Of a stretch of 64,000 nt of DNA, positions 33,857-43,732 are shown piece by piece (the stretch's first letter is position 1; the number at the start of each line of letters is the position of its first letter). Under the pieces are notes generated by a model, which was given only the letters and a program-made list of their open reading frames with translations, had not been told where the DNA came from and did not search any database. Origin of the DNA: Pseudohongiella sp. (GTDB lineage: Bacteria; Pseudomonadota; Gammaproteobacteria; Pseudomonadales; Pseudohongiellaceae); contig NZ_DRFV01000006.1 in assembly GCF_011050365.1 (NCBI RefSeq), positions 62,001 to 126,000 on the forward strand. Reading direction: 5' to 3'. The translations under genes were made by a program, and so were the position numbers.

Positions 33857-34918
33857 CTATTGTTCCGGCTCGGGAAACCAGTGACGGGTTCTGTTGGCAA
33901 ACGCAACCAGGGACAGCATCACTGGCACTTCTACCAGCACACCGACCACCGTTACCAGGGCAGCGCCGGAATTCAGGCCGAATAAACCAATGGCGACAGC
34001 AACAGCCAGCTCAAAAAAATTGGAAGTGCCAATCAGGGCACAGGGTGCGGCAACATTGAAGGGTACCTTCCACATTTTGGCAGCAGCATAAGCGATGGCA
34101 AACATGCCGTAGGACTGGATCAACAGTGGCACCGCTATCAACGCAATCAACAGTGGCTGCTCCAGAATCACCTGGCCCTGAAAACCAAATAACAACACGA
34201 CAGTCGCCAGCAGCCCCAGGACAGACAACGGTTTTATCTTTGCGGTGAAGCGCGCTACGGCTACTTCAGCGTCAGCGGGGTGTTCAGCATTCCGACTCAG
34301 GTGAACACGGGTGGCAATGCCCGCCAACAACGGGATCACCACATAAAGACCCACAGAGAGCAGCAAGGTCACCCAAGGCACTTCGATATCTGTGACGCCC
34401 AACAGCAGTGCTACCAGAGGGGCGAAGGCAAACACCATGATGACGTCGTTCAACGCCACCTGGGCGAGGGTGTAGTTGGGATCGCCGCGGGTCAACTGAG
34501 ACCAGACAAACACCATGGCGGTGCAGGGGGCTGCGCCTAGCAGAATCAATCCGGCGATGTACTGATTGGCATTGGCGGGATCAATCAGATCGATAAACAG
34601 CGTGTGGAAAAACAAAACCCCAAGTGCGGCCATGGTAAAAGGTTTGATTAACCAATTAACCGTCAGGGTGATGATCAGGCCCTTGGGGCGCTCGTGGATC
34701 CGGCGCAGGCTGCTGAAATCCACTGCCACCATCATGGGGTACACCATAAACCATATAAGAATGGCGACCAAAAAGTTCACTGAACCATATTCAATACTTG
34801 CCAGTGCCTGAAACCAAGCCGGTAACAGAGTGCCCAAAGCGATGCCCGCTGCGATGCACAGGGCAACCCATAAAGAGAGATAGCGCTCGAAACCGGCCAA
34901 TGGTGTGTTTTTACTCAT
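33857..34918 (-). CDS. acr3: ACR3-family arsenite exporter
   Basis: An inner-membrane arsenite (or antimonite) efflux carrier of 353 residues with about ten predicted helices, the normal ACR3 length. Diagnostic segments: [15 protein letters not shown] (helix 2), [33 protein letters not shown] (with the conserved Cys of [10 protein letters not shown]), and [30 protein letters not shown] (conserved Glu in FFELAVAVA). It is alone: no arsR, arsC or arsH nearby. It ends 151 bases before the hemolysin-family operon on the same strand, with the PmrA-like box between. Its own promoter lies between 34919 and the Fur box region. Confidence 0.92.
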   Translation of the reverse strand: MSKNTPLAGFERYLSLWVALCIAAGIALGTLLPAWFQALASIEYGSVNFLVAILIWFMVYPMMVAVDFSSLRRIHERPKGLIITLTVNWLIKPFTMAALGVLFFHTLFIDLIDPANANQYIAGLILLGAAPCTAMVFVWSQLTRGDPNYTLAQVALNDVIMVFAFAPLVALLLGVTDIEVPWVTLLLSVGLYVVIPLLAGIATRVHLSRNAEHPADAEVAVARFTAKIKPLSVLGLLATVVLLFGFQGQVILEQPLLIALIAVPLLIQSYGMFAIAYAAAKMWKVPFNVAAPCALIGTSNFFELAVAVAIGLFGLNSGAALVTVVGVLVEVPVMLSLVAFANRTRHWFPEPEQ

Positions 34919-34998
34919 AAATCAAGTTTACCGTCAGTTTTGGGGCATTGACATCAAATAAGCGGTTTTGCTGATATAAATCAGATGAAAGTGCAGTT

Positions 34999-35017
34999 GA
35001 CAATCGTTATCATTTGC
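34999..35017 (+). promoter_or_regulatory. Fur-box-like operator
   Basis: GACAATCGTTATCATTTGC matches the 19-bp Fur consensus (GATAATGATAATCATTATC) at 13 of 19 positions, placed in the promoter region of the TonB-dependent receptor starting at 35122. This suggests iron-repressed expression. It could also influence the divergent acr3 gene. Confidence 0.6.
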
Positions 35018-35121
35018 ATTTAGTATTCCCTCCCGCTGAAGCTCAGGTCGAAATCGTCCGCGCCCAAGGCCTGCTGGACGATTCAGCTCAGCGCCAAACA
35101 CAACAATTTCAGGGGTACTCG

Positions 35122-37200
35122 ATGTCTGCTTTACCATCTTACACAAAATCCAGATTGGCCGTGGCGCTGGCGTTGACAGCACTGCCACTGACTGTATCAG
35201 CTCAAACCGGTCAGGCAGAGGATACCTTTCGTTCTGCAAGCCCGGGCATCGAAGTGATACGCGTAACCGGCAATCAGCAAGGCCATGCCTACCTGGAGAC
35301 CGGCACCGTGACGCTGATTGACCTGGAGCAGATTCAGGCGATTCAGCCGCTGTCCACGGAAGATGTGCTGCGTCGCATCCCGGGCGTTAATATCAAAGGC
35401 GAGGAAGAAACCTCGATTGTGGCCAACTTCGGCCTGCGAGGGCTGTCCGCCAGCGAATCCAAGTCGCTAATGCTGGAAGATGGTGTGCCGGTAGCGCCGG
35501 GCTTGTTTATTGGCAACGACCGCTATTTCAACACCCGTATTCAACGCGTGGAACAGGTTGAAATCCTGAAGGGTTCCTCGTCACTGCGTTATGGCCCATC
35601 CACCATTGGCGGTGTCGTGAATTACATCACCAAAACACCCGATGATGGCGTCAAGGTGTCCGGACGCGCAGGCTCGTTCAATCTGCGCGAAATGAATATT
35701 GAAGCAGGCGGCACGAATGTCTCTGGCGACGCCTATGCCGGTGTGGTTGCCACCTACGCTGACAGCGATGGTTTCATGGACAAAGATTATGAGATGGCCG
35801 ATGTCATGCTCAAAGCCGGCACTGCGATTGGCAATAACCAGCGCGTGGGTGTGAAGGTTTCCTTCCATGAAAACGATGCCAATATATCCTACCGGGGTGT
35901 GTTTCTGGATGCCTACCGGTCGGGTGCCGATTACAACCCGGCGCCGGATGACTGGTACCTGCAGGAACGCCAGGCAGTGGATCTGAATCATGAGTGGATA
36001 ATCAATGACGCCACCACGTTAAAGACATTGTTCTACTGGAGCGATGTCAGCCGGGACTACTGGCGTTACAGTGTCGATACGCCTGCCTCCAACCTGGCGG
36101 GCCGCTGGGTCTACACGGATGCGCTGACCGGTAACAATCGGTCCTTTGAGCGCCTGGGCGCCGAAACCCGGCTGTCACTGGCACACGAATGGGGTGGCTT
36201 GACGGCTGATACCGAGTTTGGTTTCCGGGTCATGACTGAAGAGTCCGATGACAACCGCATTCGTGCCACACGTCAGCAGGACCGTACTGGCACCAATGAC
36301 CGCCATCGTATCGACTCGGCCGATAGCGTTGCCGCGTATGTGCAAAGCCGCATCGAGGTGACAGAAAGGCTTGCCGTCACGCCCGGTCTGCGCATTGAAG
36401 ACTATGAACAAAAACAGTTGATTCTGACCCAGAACAACGCGTCGGCCGCAACCAGCAATACAGAGTTCCTGCCCGGTGTTGGCGCAACTTTCGACGTGAC
36501 CTCGGCCGCGCAGATTTATGGTGGTGTGTATCGCGCATTTTCTCCGGCGTCCAACGGCGTGGCGCTGGATGGTCTGACTGATCAGAATCTGGACGGCGAG
36601 CGGTCCACCAACTATGAAATCGGTATTCGTGGCGCTGAGGGCGCGCTGAGTTACGAAGTGGCAGCATTCGCCATGGACTTCAGCAACCAGGTGGTCACCG
36701 GTAACAGTGATCCGAACCTGTCGCAGTCCAATGCCGGAGAAACCGAGCACTACGGTATGGAGTTCGTGTTGGATTATGACTTTGGTGCCGGTTTCAGCGT
36801 GAATTCCAATGCCACCTGGATTCCGACATCGGAGTTCAGAACCGGTACGTTTGAAGGCAATCGGCTGCCTTATGCACCCAAGATACTTGCCAATATTGGT
36901 CTGAACTACACCGTTGACCGACTACAGACGGCGTTGACTGCCCACCACAGGGGTGAGCAATATGGCGATCCCAGCAACCAGGTTGATCTGCCAACCGGTG
37001 CTGCTGGTGGGATCTGGGGCGGCCTGTTGCCAGCCTATACGGTCTTTGACTTGACTGCACAGTACAATATTGACCAAAGTTTTACTGTGTTTGGAGCAGT
37101 GAAGAATATCACCGACAAGAAATATATCGCGGGCCTTCGCCAGGGCATTTATGTTGGGCCTGAGCGGTCGCTTGAGGTAGGATTCCGCTACGGTTTCTGA
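35122..37200 (+). CDS. TonB-dependent receptor, probably ferric-siderophore uptake (FecA-like)
   Basis: An outer-membrane gated channel of 692 residues. Signal peptide (SRLAVALALTALPLTVSAQ), a TonB-box-like stretch (IEVIRVTG), a plug domain with STEDVLRRIPGVNIKGEEETSIVANFGLRG and the GSSSLRYGPSTIGGVVNYITK block, then the 22-strand barrel ending in ...RSLEVGFRYGF with the terminal aromatic. It resembles FecA/FepA-type iron receptors. ATG 35122 has AGGGG upstream; a longer frame (35014) reads into the promoter. A Fur-like box lies about 105 bases upstream. No siderophore-export or ABC permease genes are adjacent, so the ligand is unknown. A clear terminator follows. Confidence 0.9.
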   Translation: MSALPSYTKSRLAVALALTALPLTVSAQTGQAEDTFRSASPGIEVIRVTGNQQGHAYLETGTVTLIDLEQIQAIQPLSTEDVLRRIPGVNIKGEEETSIVANFGLRGLSASESKSLMLEDGVPVAPGLFIGNDRYFNTRIQRVEQVEILKGSSSLRYGPSTIGGVVNYITKTPDDGVKVSGRAGSFNLREMNIEAGGTNVSGDAYAGVVATYADSDGFMDKDYEMADVMLKAGTAIGNNQRVGVKVSFHENDANISYRGVFLDAYRSGADYNPAPDDWYLQERQAVDLNHEWIINDATTLKTLFYWSDVSRDYWRYSVDTPASNLAGRWVYTDALTGNNRSFERLGAETRLSLAHEWGGLTADTEFGFRVMTEESDDNRIRATRQQDRTGTNDRHRIDSADSVAAYVQSRIEVTERLAVTPGLRIEDYEQKQLILTQNNASAATSNTEFLPGVGATFDVTSAAQIYGGVYRAFSPASNGVALDGLTDQNLDGERSTNYEIGIRGAEGALSYEVAAFAMDFSNQVVTGNSDPNLSQSNAGETEHYGMEFVLDYDFGAGFSVNSNATWIPTSEFRTGTFEGNRLPYAPKILANIGLNYTVDRLQTALTAHHRGEQYGDPSNQVDLPTGAAGGIWGGLLPAYTVFDLTAQYNIDQSFTVFGAVKNITDKKYIAGLRQGIYVGPERSLEVGFRYGF

Positions 37201-37237
37201 TTTGTCGTAGTCGTTCTGGTTATCTACAAGGCAAGGC

Positions 37238-37266
37238 AAAAACCCGGCTGACATGGCCGGGTTTTT
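37238..37266 (+). terminator. Intrinsic terminator after the TonB receptor
   Basis: AAAAACCCGGC, loop TGACATG, GCCGGGTTTTT: an 11-bp perfect stem with GC core followed by a run of T, 38 bases after the stop codon. It has all parts of a factor-independent terminator. Confidence 0.88.
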
Positions 37267-37447
37267 ATTATGGGCCCCACCCGCGCATTTGTAGTACCTG
37301 TCAGTTTCCCGTTACCATTCCCATATTGGCACCCGCGACGGCCTTGTACCGATGATCCGTACGCAGGATATGATCGTAGTGTCAGATACTCGAGACTGCC
37401 CCTGAGGCATACTCTGAAGTCATAACACGCGCGCATGGAGCCGACCC

Positions 37448-39835
37448 GTGATAAAAACGCAATTGCAGGCATTTGCTGCCTTCCTCGTCCTGATCCTTAC
37501 CACCCTGTTTACTACCCCCTCTGTGTTTGCGGCCGAAGCGCCGGCAAGTACCGGCTCTCCTGATACAGAAACGTACGCCAATCTGGCAGATATCCTGCAG
37601 GACGAGCAAGCCCGTGAGCGACTCATTCTGGACCTCAGGGCCCTGGCTGCCGGCGATACGCCGGAGGTGCCAACCGCTATTGCCGACGGCAGCGCCGAGC
37701 GCATTTCTCCGGCACGCCAGATCGCAGATTCCACCCGTGATCTGGCCGAAGGTTTTGTGACGCAGGCGTTTGCTGCGGTAGAAGCTGTGGGTCAGCTGGT
37801 CAGTGGTGATTCAGCATTGGACGTCAGTGAATTGGCCGGCACGGGTGTCAATCTGCTGATCGTGATGGCAGTGACCATTGGTCTGTTTCTGGTCCTGCGA
37901 CTGGTGTCGCGGCCATTGTTTGCTTCGATCAATCGCTGGGCGCTGGACGAGTCCGGCCGCAGCGCCATGCTACGCAAAGCGGTTGCGGTGATCGGCTCGG
38001 CCCTGATTGATGCCTTGGTAATTGTGCTGGCGTATGTCGCCGGTTATGTCGTGGCGTTGTTTGTACTGGGCAGCTCCGGGGAGATGGACGTGCATCAGTC
38101 ACTGTTCCTCAACGCGTTTTTGCTGATTGAAGTATTCAAGGCCATCATCCGTGGACTGTTCGCTTCACGCGACGATGGGTTGCGCATGCTGCCGTTGTCC
38201 GCGGAGCAGGCGGCATACTGGAATGCATGGCTCGCCCGCCTCAGTGGATTCATCGGCTACGGTATTCTGTTTCTTGTGCCTCTGGTCAGTGTCACGCTTA
38301 CCCCGGCGGTAGGTCGCCTGGTCGCCTTTATTGTCATGCTGCTGGCATTCCTGTATGCACTGGCGATTATTCTGCAGAACAAAGCGTCTGTCAGCCAGGG
38401 TCTGCTGCTTAGGGCCGGTCATGCTGATCTGGCCTTCAACCGCGTGCTGCTCACGATGTTCGCCAAAAGCTGGTATGTGGTAGCGATTGTCTACTTTGCA
38501 GCACTGGCTCTGGTGACAGTGGCGCGGCCTGAAGACGCACTGCCGTTCATGTTGATGGCTTCTTTGCAGACGCTCATCGCCATTGGTGTCGGGCTGTTTG
38601 TATCGGTAGTGCTGAGCCAATTGATCAGCCGCGGCTTTCATCTGCCCGAGGAAACCCAGGCTCGTTTTCCGATGCTGGAGTCGCGGCTGAACAGCTTTTT
38701 GCCTAACATCATGAAAGTGGTGCGGCTGGCGATACTGCTCGTTATCGTAGGATTCGTTGCCGACGCCTGGGGCCTGTTTGATCTGATGGCATGGTATGCA
38801 TCGGAGACCGGTGCGCGTACATTGAGTACGGTGGTGTCGGTGGTGATTATCATCCTTGTGGCCATGCTGATCTGGATAGGCCTGGCGAGCTGGATTGAGC
38901 AGCGCCTGAATCCGGCGGCAGGTGCTCATGAAGCAAGTGCACGCGAACGTACCCTGTTGACCATTTTCCGCAACGCCGTGGCCATCACGATTATTGTCAT
39001 GACTGCGATGATTGTCTTGTCGGAGATCGGCATCAATATCGGACCGCTTATTGCGGGTGCCGGTGTATTGGGTCTGGCCATCGGTTTCGGTGCACAAAAA
39101 CTGGTGCAGGACATTATTACCGGTGTGTTCATTCAGCTGGAAAACGCCATCAATGCCGGTGATGTTGTCAGTGCCGCGGGCGTCACCGGAACCGCAGAAA
39201 AGCTTACCATCCGCTCACTGGGTATTCGTGACCTGTCAGGCACTTACCATTTGATTCCGTTTTCATCTGTCGATACGGTCGCCAACTATATGCGTGAGTT
39301 TGCCTATCACGTGGGTGAGTACGGGGTTGCCTACCGGGAAGATATTGACGAGGTGATCATCAAACTGCGTGAGGCCTTTGCGGAGCTCATAGCGGATCCT
39401 GCGCACAAAGCCAACATCATTGCCGATCTGGAAGTGCATGGTGTCACCGCACTGGCCGACAGCTCCGTCAATATACGGGTCCGGATCAAGACGCTGCCCG
39501 GTACGCAGTGGGGCGTGGGCCGCGCTTACAACCGGTTGGTCAAGTACCATCTGGATGCAGCGGGCATTGAGATTCCGTTCCCGCACCTGACCATGTACTT
39601 CGGACAGGACAAGCAGGGCAAAGCGCCCCCCGCACCCATTGTTATTGAGTCATCCTCGGAAACGTCGGTTGAGCAGGCGCAAAAGCCGGCCGCTGAACTT
39701 GAAGACAGCCGTGCGGAGCCTGTTTCCCAGAGCAGTGCCAAGAGCAGTGGCAAGACCAGTGCCAGGAAAAATGTTCGCAAAGGCGCAAAAACCAATGCCA
39801 GCAAAGGCAATGATTACGACGAGGCGGATGACTGA
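37448..39835 (+). CDS. Large MscS-family mechanosensitive channel (GTG start)
   Basis: An inner-membrane mechanosensitive channel of 795 residues. It has a signal peptide (FAAFLVLILTTLFTTPSVFA), a periplasmic N-terminal part to about residue 125, many membrane helices from about 130 to 560, and the MscS core: pore helix VLGLAIGFGAQKLVQDIITGVFIQLENAINAGDVV at about 535-575, then the cytoplasmic beta and vestibule domains. The C-terminal tail after about 720 is Ser/Lys-rich and probably disordered. The starting codon is GTG 37448 with GGAG at 37437; a nearby ATG at 37435 is out of frame. Closest layout is the YbdG/YnaI-like larger MscS type. Role: release of osmolytes at hypo-osmotic shock. Confidence 0.9.
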   Translation: MIKTQLQAFAAFLVLILTTLFTTPSVFAAEAPASTGSPDTETYANLADILQDEQARERLILDLRALAAGDTPEVPTAIADGSAERISPARQIADSTRDLAEGFVTQAFAAVEAVGQLVSGDSALDVSELAGTGVNLLIVMAVTIGLFLVLRLVSRPLFASINRWALDESGRSAMLRKAVAVIGSALIDALVIVLAYVAGYVVALFVLGSSGEMDVHQSLFLNAFLLIEVFKAIIRGLFASRDDGLRMLPLSAEQAAYWNAWLARLSGFIGYGILFLVPLVSVTLTPAVGRLVAFIVMLLAFLYALAIILQNKASVSQGLLLRAGHADLAFNRVLLTMFAKSWYVVAIVYFAALALVTVARPEDALPFMLMASLQTLIAIGVGLFVSVVLSQLISRGFHLPEETQARFPMLESRLNSFLPNIMKVVRLAILLVIVGFVADAWGLFDLMAWYASETGARTLSTVVSVVIIILVAMLIWIGLASWIEQRLNPAAGAHEASARERTLLTIFRNAVAITIIVMTAMIVLSEIGINIGPLIAGAGVLGLAIGFGAQKLVQDIITGVFIQLENAINAGDVVSAAGVTGTAEKLTIRSLGIRDLSGTYHLIPFSSVDTVANYMREFAYHVGEYGVAYREDIDEVIIKLREAFAELIADPAHKANIIADLEVHGVTALADSSVNIRVRIKTLPGTQWGVGRAYNRLVKYHLDAAGIEIPFPHLTMYFGQDKQGKAPPAPIVIESSSETSVEQAQKPAAELEDSRAEPVSQSSAKSSGKTSARKNVRKGAKTNASKGNDYDEADD

Positions 39836-39853
39836 ATCGGGGTGCGGCCCTGT

Positions 39854-41710
39854 TCAGGGCCAGAATAGCAGCTCGGTCTGGTTTTCCAATGATCCCAGGA
39901 TCAAACGATCACCTTGCTGCACCGTGCCATCGAGTCCTGAGCGGTACTGCCAGCCGGACGGTATCCGGAGCGTGAGCCCGTCGATACGGTGATCAACGGT
40001 CACTGTTATCTGTCGGGCACCCGCTGCGCTGGTGCTGACGCTGATCAGGGCAGAGTTCCTGGCCGCCCACCAGTCGCCGTAACCGGAGACCGTATCAAAC
40101 CAGGCCTGATCCTTGAAATGCGCCAGATAGCGCTGCACAAACGTCAGCTTCTCGCCCAGTTCATCGGTATGGATCATCAGATTCACCAGGCCCTGATACT
40201 GCGCCACCTGATTTGATACCGTGACAATCTCGTCAAAACGGTCGTTTACGCGGCCGTATTCATCTTCAATGGTCACCGGGAATTCAAAGGCGTTGACCTG
40301 GCTGCCATAAGTCCGGTCATGGGTCAGACGATAGGGCAGGTGTGTCATCGCTTCATTGGCGGTGATGCTGGAGCTGTAGCGGTAGCCATTGGCAACCAGA
40401 AGTTGCGGCAATGCCTCCGGCAAAGACAGATGTCCCGGTCGAAAGGAGACAATACTGGTGTCCGACAGCGACTCCAGCAGGAATTTGCTGACGCGTAATT
40501 CACCCATGATGCTCGCGTTTTCAACCGTTGAAAAATCGCGAACAAACGGACGATAGTCCGGATATTGCTCCAGCCCGGTCCCAAGCGGCATCCGGGCGAA
40601 CTCATTGGAGTGGGCGACACTGTGACTTGCCACTTCCATGCCATTCTCCAACAGCAAGGTCAGCGTCGCAGCCCTTGAAGGATCAAAGAAACGACGATCA
40701 TTGTAGTCAGTCACGTATTTGGTCTGAATAAAATAGGTGGCGGGGATATCGTAGCTTTTTTCCAGGGCAACATATGCCGGAATATTGTTGATTGAGCGTG
40801 TGAAATCGACATCGTGTGTCATCAGGGCGGTGAAATCCCTGCCGTGCGGTGTCGGTGACAGGATGACGGCATCCGGCTCGCCTTGCTGATAGATACGGGT
40901 GATCAGGCGCAGTAATGTATCAACCTGCGGTTGATAGGCGTTGACATAGGTATCTGCCAGGTTGGAAAAGCGGCCATTGTATGCGCGCAGAATGAAGTGC
41001 CCGATGTCCAGTCCGAATGCGTAGGCCTGGCCGTCCGTTGCTGCCTCTTCAAGTTGATATGACTTATGGGTGATGACCGCGCTGCCGTCTTCGAATTGTG
41101 CCAGCGCCTGGTCAAACCCGAGGTAGTGTACGCCTGGCAATCCGCTGTCCGCCGCTGCCGGGTTGCCCAGTTGAATCGTGCGCTCCACCTCAGTGGAAAT
41201 CAGTGTTTCGGTGAGCGGGGTGGGATTGAACTCGATGCGCTGGCGGCGCGCATGCTCCTCCGACTCAGTGAAGCCGAACAGGGATGGCATGCCACCGCCG
41301 AGCACTGAAAAACCCAGCAATGTGCCGCCCTGATGGACATGGTCGCGCAGTTGCTCCAGTGCTTCGGGTGTTGTGTTGCTGCCGGTCAGTGACGGGTAAA
41401 CCAGCACCACCCGGTGCGTCAACGCGTCATTGATGTCGGTCACCAGCGTGAAAGGCAGCCCGATGCTTTTGAAACCCAGTGCCAGACCCAGCCAGGAGCT
41501 GTCGGGGTCCTTGACCCAGATCGCCATACTCTGTCTGCCATTTGGCGGATAGTCTGCCAAGGTCGTTGTTGTCGCCGCTGGGACCACACTGGTATGCGAG
41601 GGCCCGGTCAAATCGGGGAAAACGGGCGCCTCTGGCGCCAGACGCAGCCAAATCAGAACGGCAAGTCCGGCGATTGCGACGGTGCCACCAACAAGTAATT
41701 TCAGATTCAT
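39854..41710 (-). CDS. Membrane-anchored CE4-type polysaccharide deacetylase with N-terminal amidotransferase-like domain
   Basis: A 618-residue envelope protein. An N-terminal anchor (VGGTVAIAGLAVLIWLRL), then an amidotransferase-like Rossmann region at about 65-200 (HRVVLVYPSLTG, GGTLLGFSVLGGG), then a polysaccharide-deacetylase domain. Its motifs are THDVD (298-302) for the Asp pair, SHSVAH (362-367) for the metal-binding H-x3-H, and FRPGH (423-427). A C-terminal beta region includes LMIHTDELGEK. It removes acetyl or similar groups from an amino-sugar polymer, most likely in the periplasm. Translationally coupled (ATGA) to the upstream TIM-barrel-like gene. No glycosyltransferase or c-di-GMP receptor is adjacent. 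Paired deacetylase plus hydrolase activity resembles the split version of PgaB or PelA, an inference. Confidence 0.78.
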   Translation of the reverse strand: MNLKLLVGGTVAIAGLAVLIWLRLAPEAPVFPDLTGPSHTSVVPAATTTTLADYPPNGRQSMAIWVKDPDSSWLGLALGFKSIGLPFTLVTDINDALTHRVVLVYPSLTGSNTTPEALEQLRDHVHQGGTLLGFSVLGGGMPSLFGFTESEEHARRQRIEFNPTPLTETLISTEVERTIQLGNPAAADSGLPGVHYLGFDQALAQFEDGSAVITHKSYQLEEAATDGQAYAFGLDIGHFILRAYNGRFSNLADTYVNAYQPQVDTLLRLITRIYQQGEPDAVILSPTPHGRDFTALMTHDVDFTRSINNIPAYVALEKSYDIPATYFIQTKYVTDYNDRRFFDPSRAATLTLLLENGMEVASHSVAHSNEFARMPLGTGLEQYPDYRPFVRDFSTVENASIMGELRVSKFLLESLSDTSIVSFRPGHLSLPEALPQLLVANGYRYSSSITANEAMTHLPYRLTHDRTYGSQVNAFEFPVTIEDEYGRVNDRFDEIVTVSNQVAQYQGLVNLMIHTDELGEKLTFVQRYLAHFKDQAWFDTVSGYGDWWAARNSALISVSTSAAGARQITVTVDHRIDGLTLRIPSGWQYRSGLDGTVQQGDRLILGSLENQTELLFWP

Positions 41711-43560
41711 TGTGACCCTTCGATAAAATTTCTGTCATCCAGTCCGTGAATGGAGATGCCTGCAAACGATGACCAGGTTCGCCATTCATTTGTCAATTCA
41801 TCCAGTACGGTGTTTAACCGGGTCATATCACCCGCAAAAGTATACAGACTGGCAGGTAGCTCATATTCGAACGCGTACGCATAGGCCTGGCCATTCAGAT
41901 TTGACTGGGGCTGATCAAACAGAACAAACACTGGCTGCTCGCCGACGGATATCAACCAAAGTCTGCCAGTGTGGTCATGGGCCCGGTAGCGTCGCTGGTA
42001 TTCATCGCGCAATGATCCTGACTCTACACCGATTTTTATGGGGACTGCGCTGTGCTGTCCCCAGGACAGGAACGGTTCGGCACTAATCAGTAGCCGCTGG
42101 GGAGAGGTAAAATAATTCATGATGCTGATGCTAGTGTTGGTGGTGGGCAGCTGTGTCAATAATGCCTGTCCCCATGCCGGGTGATTCCCCCACCAGGCCG
42201 GCATGACAAGGTCCAGCGGTAGTTGCCCATCCAGCATTTGATGCACGCGCTGAATCACGGCGACATAACGTTCACGCCAGTGACCTTGGGCCTGGGCAAA
42301 GCCGGGCAGCAGATATGGCTCTATATCCAGTTGCACGCCTGCCAGTCGAGCCCCCTCGGGTGCATCGTTGTTGTACAGAAGAGCGGCACGGACACTGTTT
42401 TCCAGCACCGTTTGATTGTCGGGCAGGACATCATGCGGGTCGCCAGCCACGAGCCATACATCAAGTGATTTTGCGCTGGCATTGATGACAAATTGTACTA
42501 ACCTGTCGCTCTCGGCAACCCTGCCATGCTCGTTTACCGGTACGGATATGTAGATCTCGGTCAATCGTTGTTGGGCCTGCGCCTGCCAGATAACATCCGG
42601 GTCGTTCTGCCATAGATCCGGGTCCCAAAGCCAGGCGCCGCGCTGATAGCGGCGCGAGATTTGATGGTCGGCGTCGACGGTTTCAACGCCAGCATTGATG
42701 TTGTCGTCAACGGCTGGTGATGAGCGCAAAACCAGAGAGGCCATGGTTAATCGCCCCTGTGTTTGCGGGCACACCACCGTCAGCGAGGTCCAGGCCAGGT
42801 CGTTGTCTGGCAAATCGAACCTGAACACCTGCGTCCCGCTGCCGGTAAGTTCTATCTCGCCCAGAGGCAATGGTGATTGCGACAGGTCCCGCTGCGCGTC
42901 ACCCAGAGCGATGCCGAAACGTCCCTGGCCACTGGCACGAATTTCGAGCTGCAGATCGCTGCCTGACGACCAGGGTCGTGCGGAATAAAAGTACGCGCCG
43001 CCAATATCGCTACCCGCTTCACACATCAATTGGTTTGTTTCGGGCGCGCTGACGCGCTCCTCAATGCCAAAGGGGCGTGGTATAAACTGGCTAAGCACTG
43101 ACTGATTCAGGGGCAAAGGCTGAGTCGTGGCAACGCTCTGTGGTTGCTGCGGCGCCTCCTGCTCAGCAGGTTCGTCGGCAATCATCACAATCTCGCTGAC
43201 CGTGATTGGATCCGTGTCAAACAGGCCTTGCAGGCCGACCTGGTCAGGGGGATTGATGAATGCATCCGGGACTGCTTTTCCAGCCCACAGCACACCACCT
43301 TTGATGTCGAGCTCGGTTTGCGGACATGATGAAGGGGTGGACGGCGGCCTGCCAATCAGTAGCGATTGCACTGTGCCATCGGCGGAAAAATAATCCCGTT
43401 GATAAAAAGCGGCGGTATCGGCTGCGCGCGCGGGGCAAAGCGCCACGGTGACAGGGGCTGGCACCGCGGAGATTGCGGCCAGAATGGGCAGCATGCTAAA
43501 GATGGTGACGCTTGCAAACACTTGGTTACCCCTTGCGCTGACGTCGGCAGACTGTGTCAC
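41707..43560 (-). CDS. Exported TIM-barrel-like protein, possible glycoside hydrolase
   Basis: A 617-residue exported protein. N-terminal hydrophobic export region (VFASVTIFSMLPILAAISAV), a low-complexity linker at about 140-160, a beta-sandwich, carbohydrate-binding-like part at about 180-290 (GGAYFYSARPWSSGSDLQLEIRASGQGRFGIAL), then an alpha/beta-barrel-like part at about 300-610. The barrel holds RGAWLWDPDLW, a strand ending GVQLDIEPYL (Asp412, Glu414, the kind of acid pair used by glycosidases), LDLVMPAWWG and TNTSISIMNYF. I do not recognise a defined GH family. Being coupled to a deacetylase suggests it cuts or binds the same polymer. Divergent from the VOC gene with 172 bases between starts. 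Confidence 0.55.
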   Translation of the reverse strand: MTQSADVSARGNQVFASVTIFSMLPILAAISAVPAPVTVALCPARAADTAAFYQRDYFSADGTVQSLLIGRPPSTPSSCPQTELDIKGGVLWAGKAVPDAFINPPDQVGLQGLFDTDPITVSEIVMIADEPAEQEAPQQPQSVATTQPLPLNQSVLSQFIPRPFGIEERVSAPETNQLMCEAGSDIGGAYFYSARPWSSGSDLQLEIRASGQGRFGIALGDAQRDLSQSPLPLGEIELTGSGTQVFRFDLPDNDLAWTSLTVVCPQTQGRLTMASLVLRSSPAVDDNINAGVETVDADHQISRRYQRGAWLWDPDLWQNDPDVIWQAQAQQRLTEIYISVPVNEHGRVAESDRLVQFVINASAKSLDVWLVAGDPHDVLPDNQTVLENSVRAALLYNNDAPEGARLAGVQLDIEPYLLPGFAQAQGHWRERYVAVIQRVHQMLDGQLPLDLVMPAWWGNHPAWGQALLTQLPTTNTSISIMNYFTSPQRLLISAEPFLSWGQHSAVPIKIGVESGSLRDEYQRRYRAHDHTGRLWLISVGEQPVFVLFDQPQSNLNGQAYAYAFEYELPASLYTFAGDMTRLNTVLDELTNEWRTWSSFAGISIHGLDDRNFIEGSQ

Positions 43561-43732
43561 TGGCGCAGCCCAGAATCATACCAATATGTTCGCAGGTATG
43601 GATACCAATTGCAGTTTCGCAGGTCGCCGCGAGTTTGTCGGCGCTGCGTTGCCTGGTGGCAGGCAGCACTGGACTCCAACGCCCCCGCACATTATCCTGA
43701 GGCGCATACATCGGAATCAAGGGAGACCCGTT

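Noticed and set aside
38165-39097. 310-codon minus-strand frame inside the MscS gene
   Set aside because: Low-complexity Gln/His/Arg composition typical of antisense reading; contradicts the strong MscS coding signal.
41427-41789. 120-codon frame at the CE4/TIM-barrel junction
   Set aside because: Overlaps both genes in another phase and has shadow-type composition.
43448-43732. N-terminal extension of the VOC gene by 95 codons
   Set aside because: Antisense to the start of the TIM-barrel gene and lies before a clear ribosome-binding site and signal peptide at 43733.
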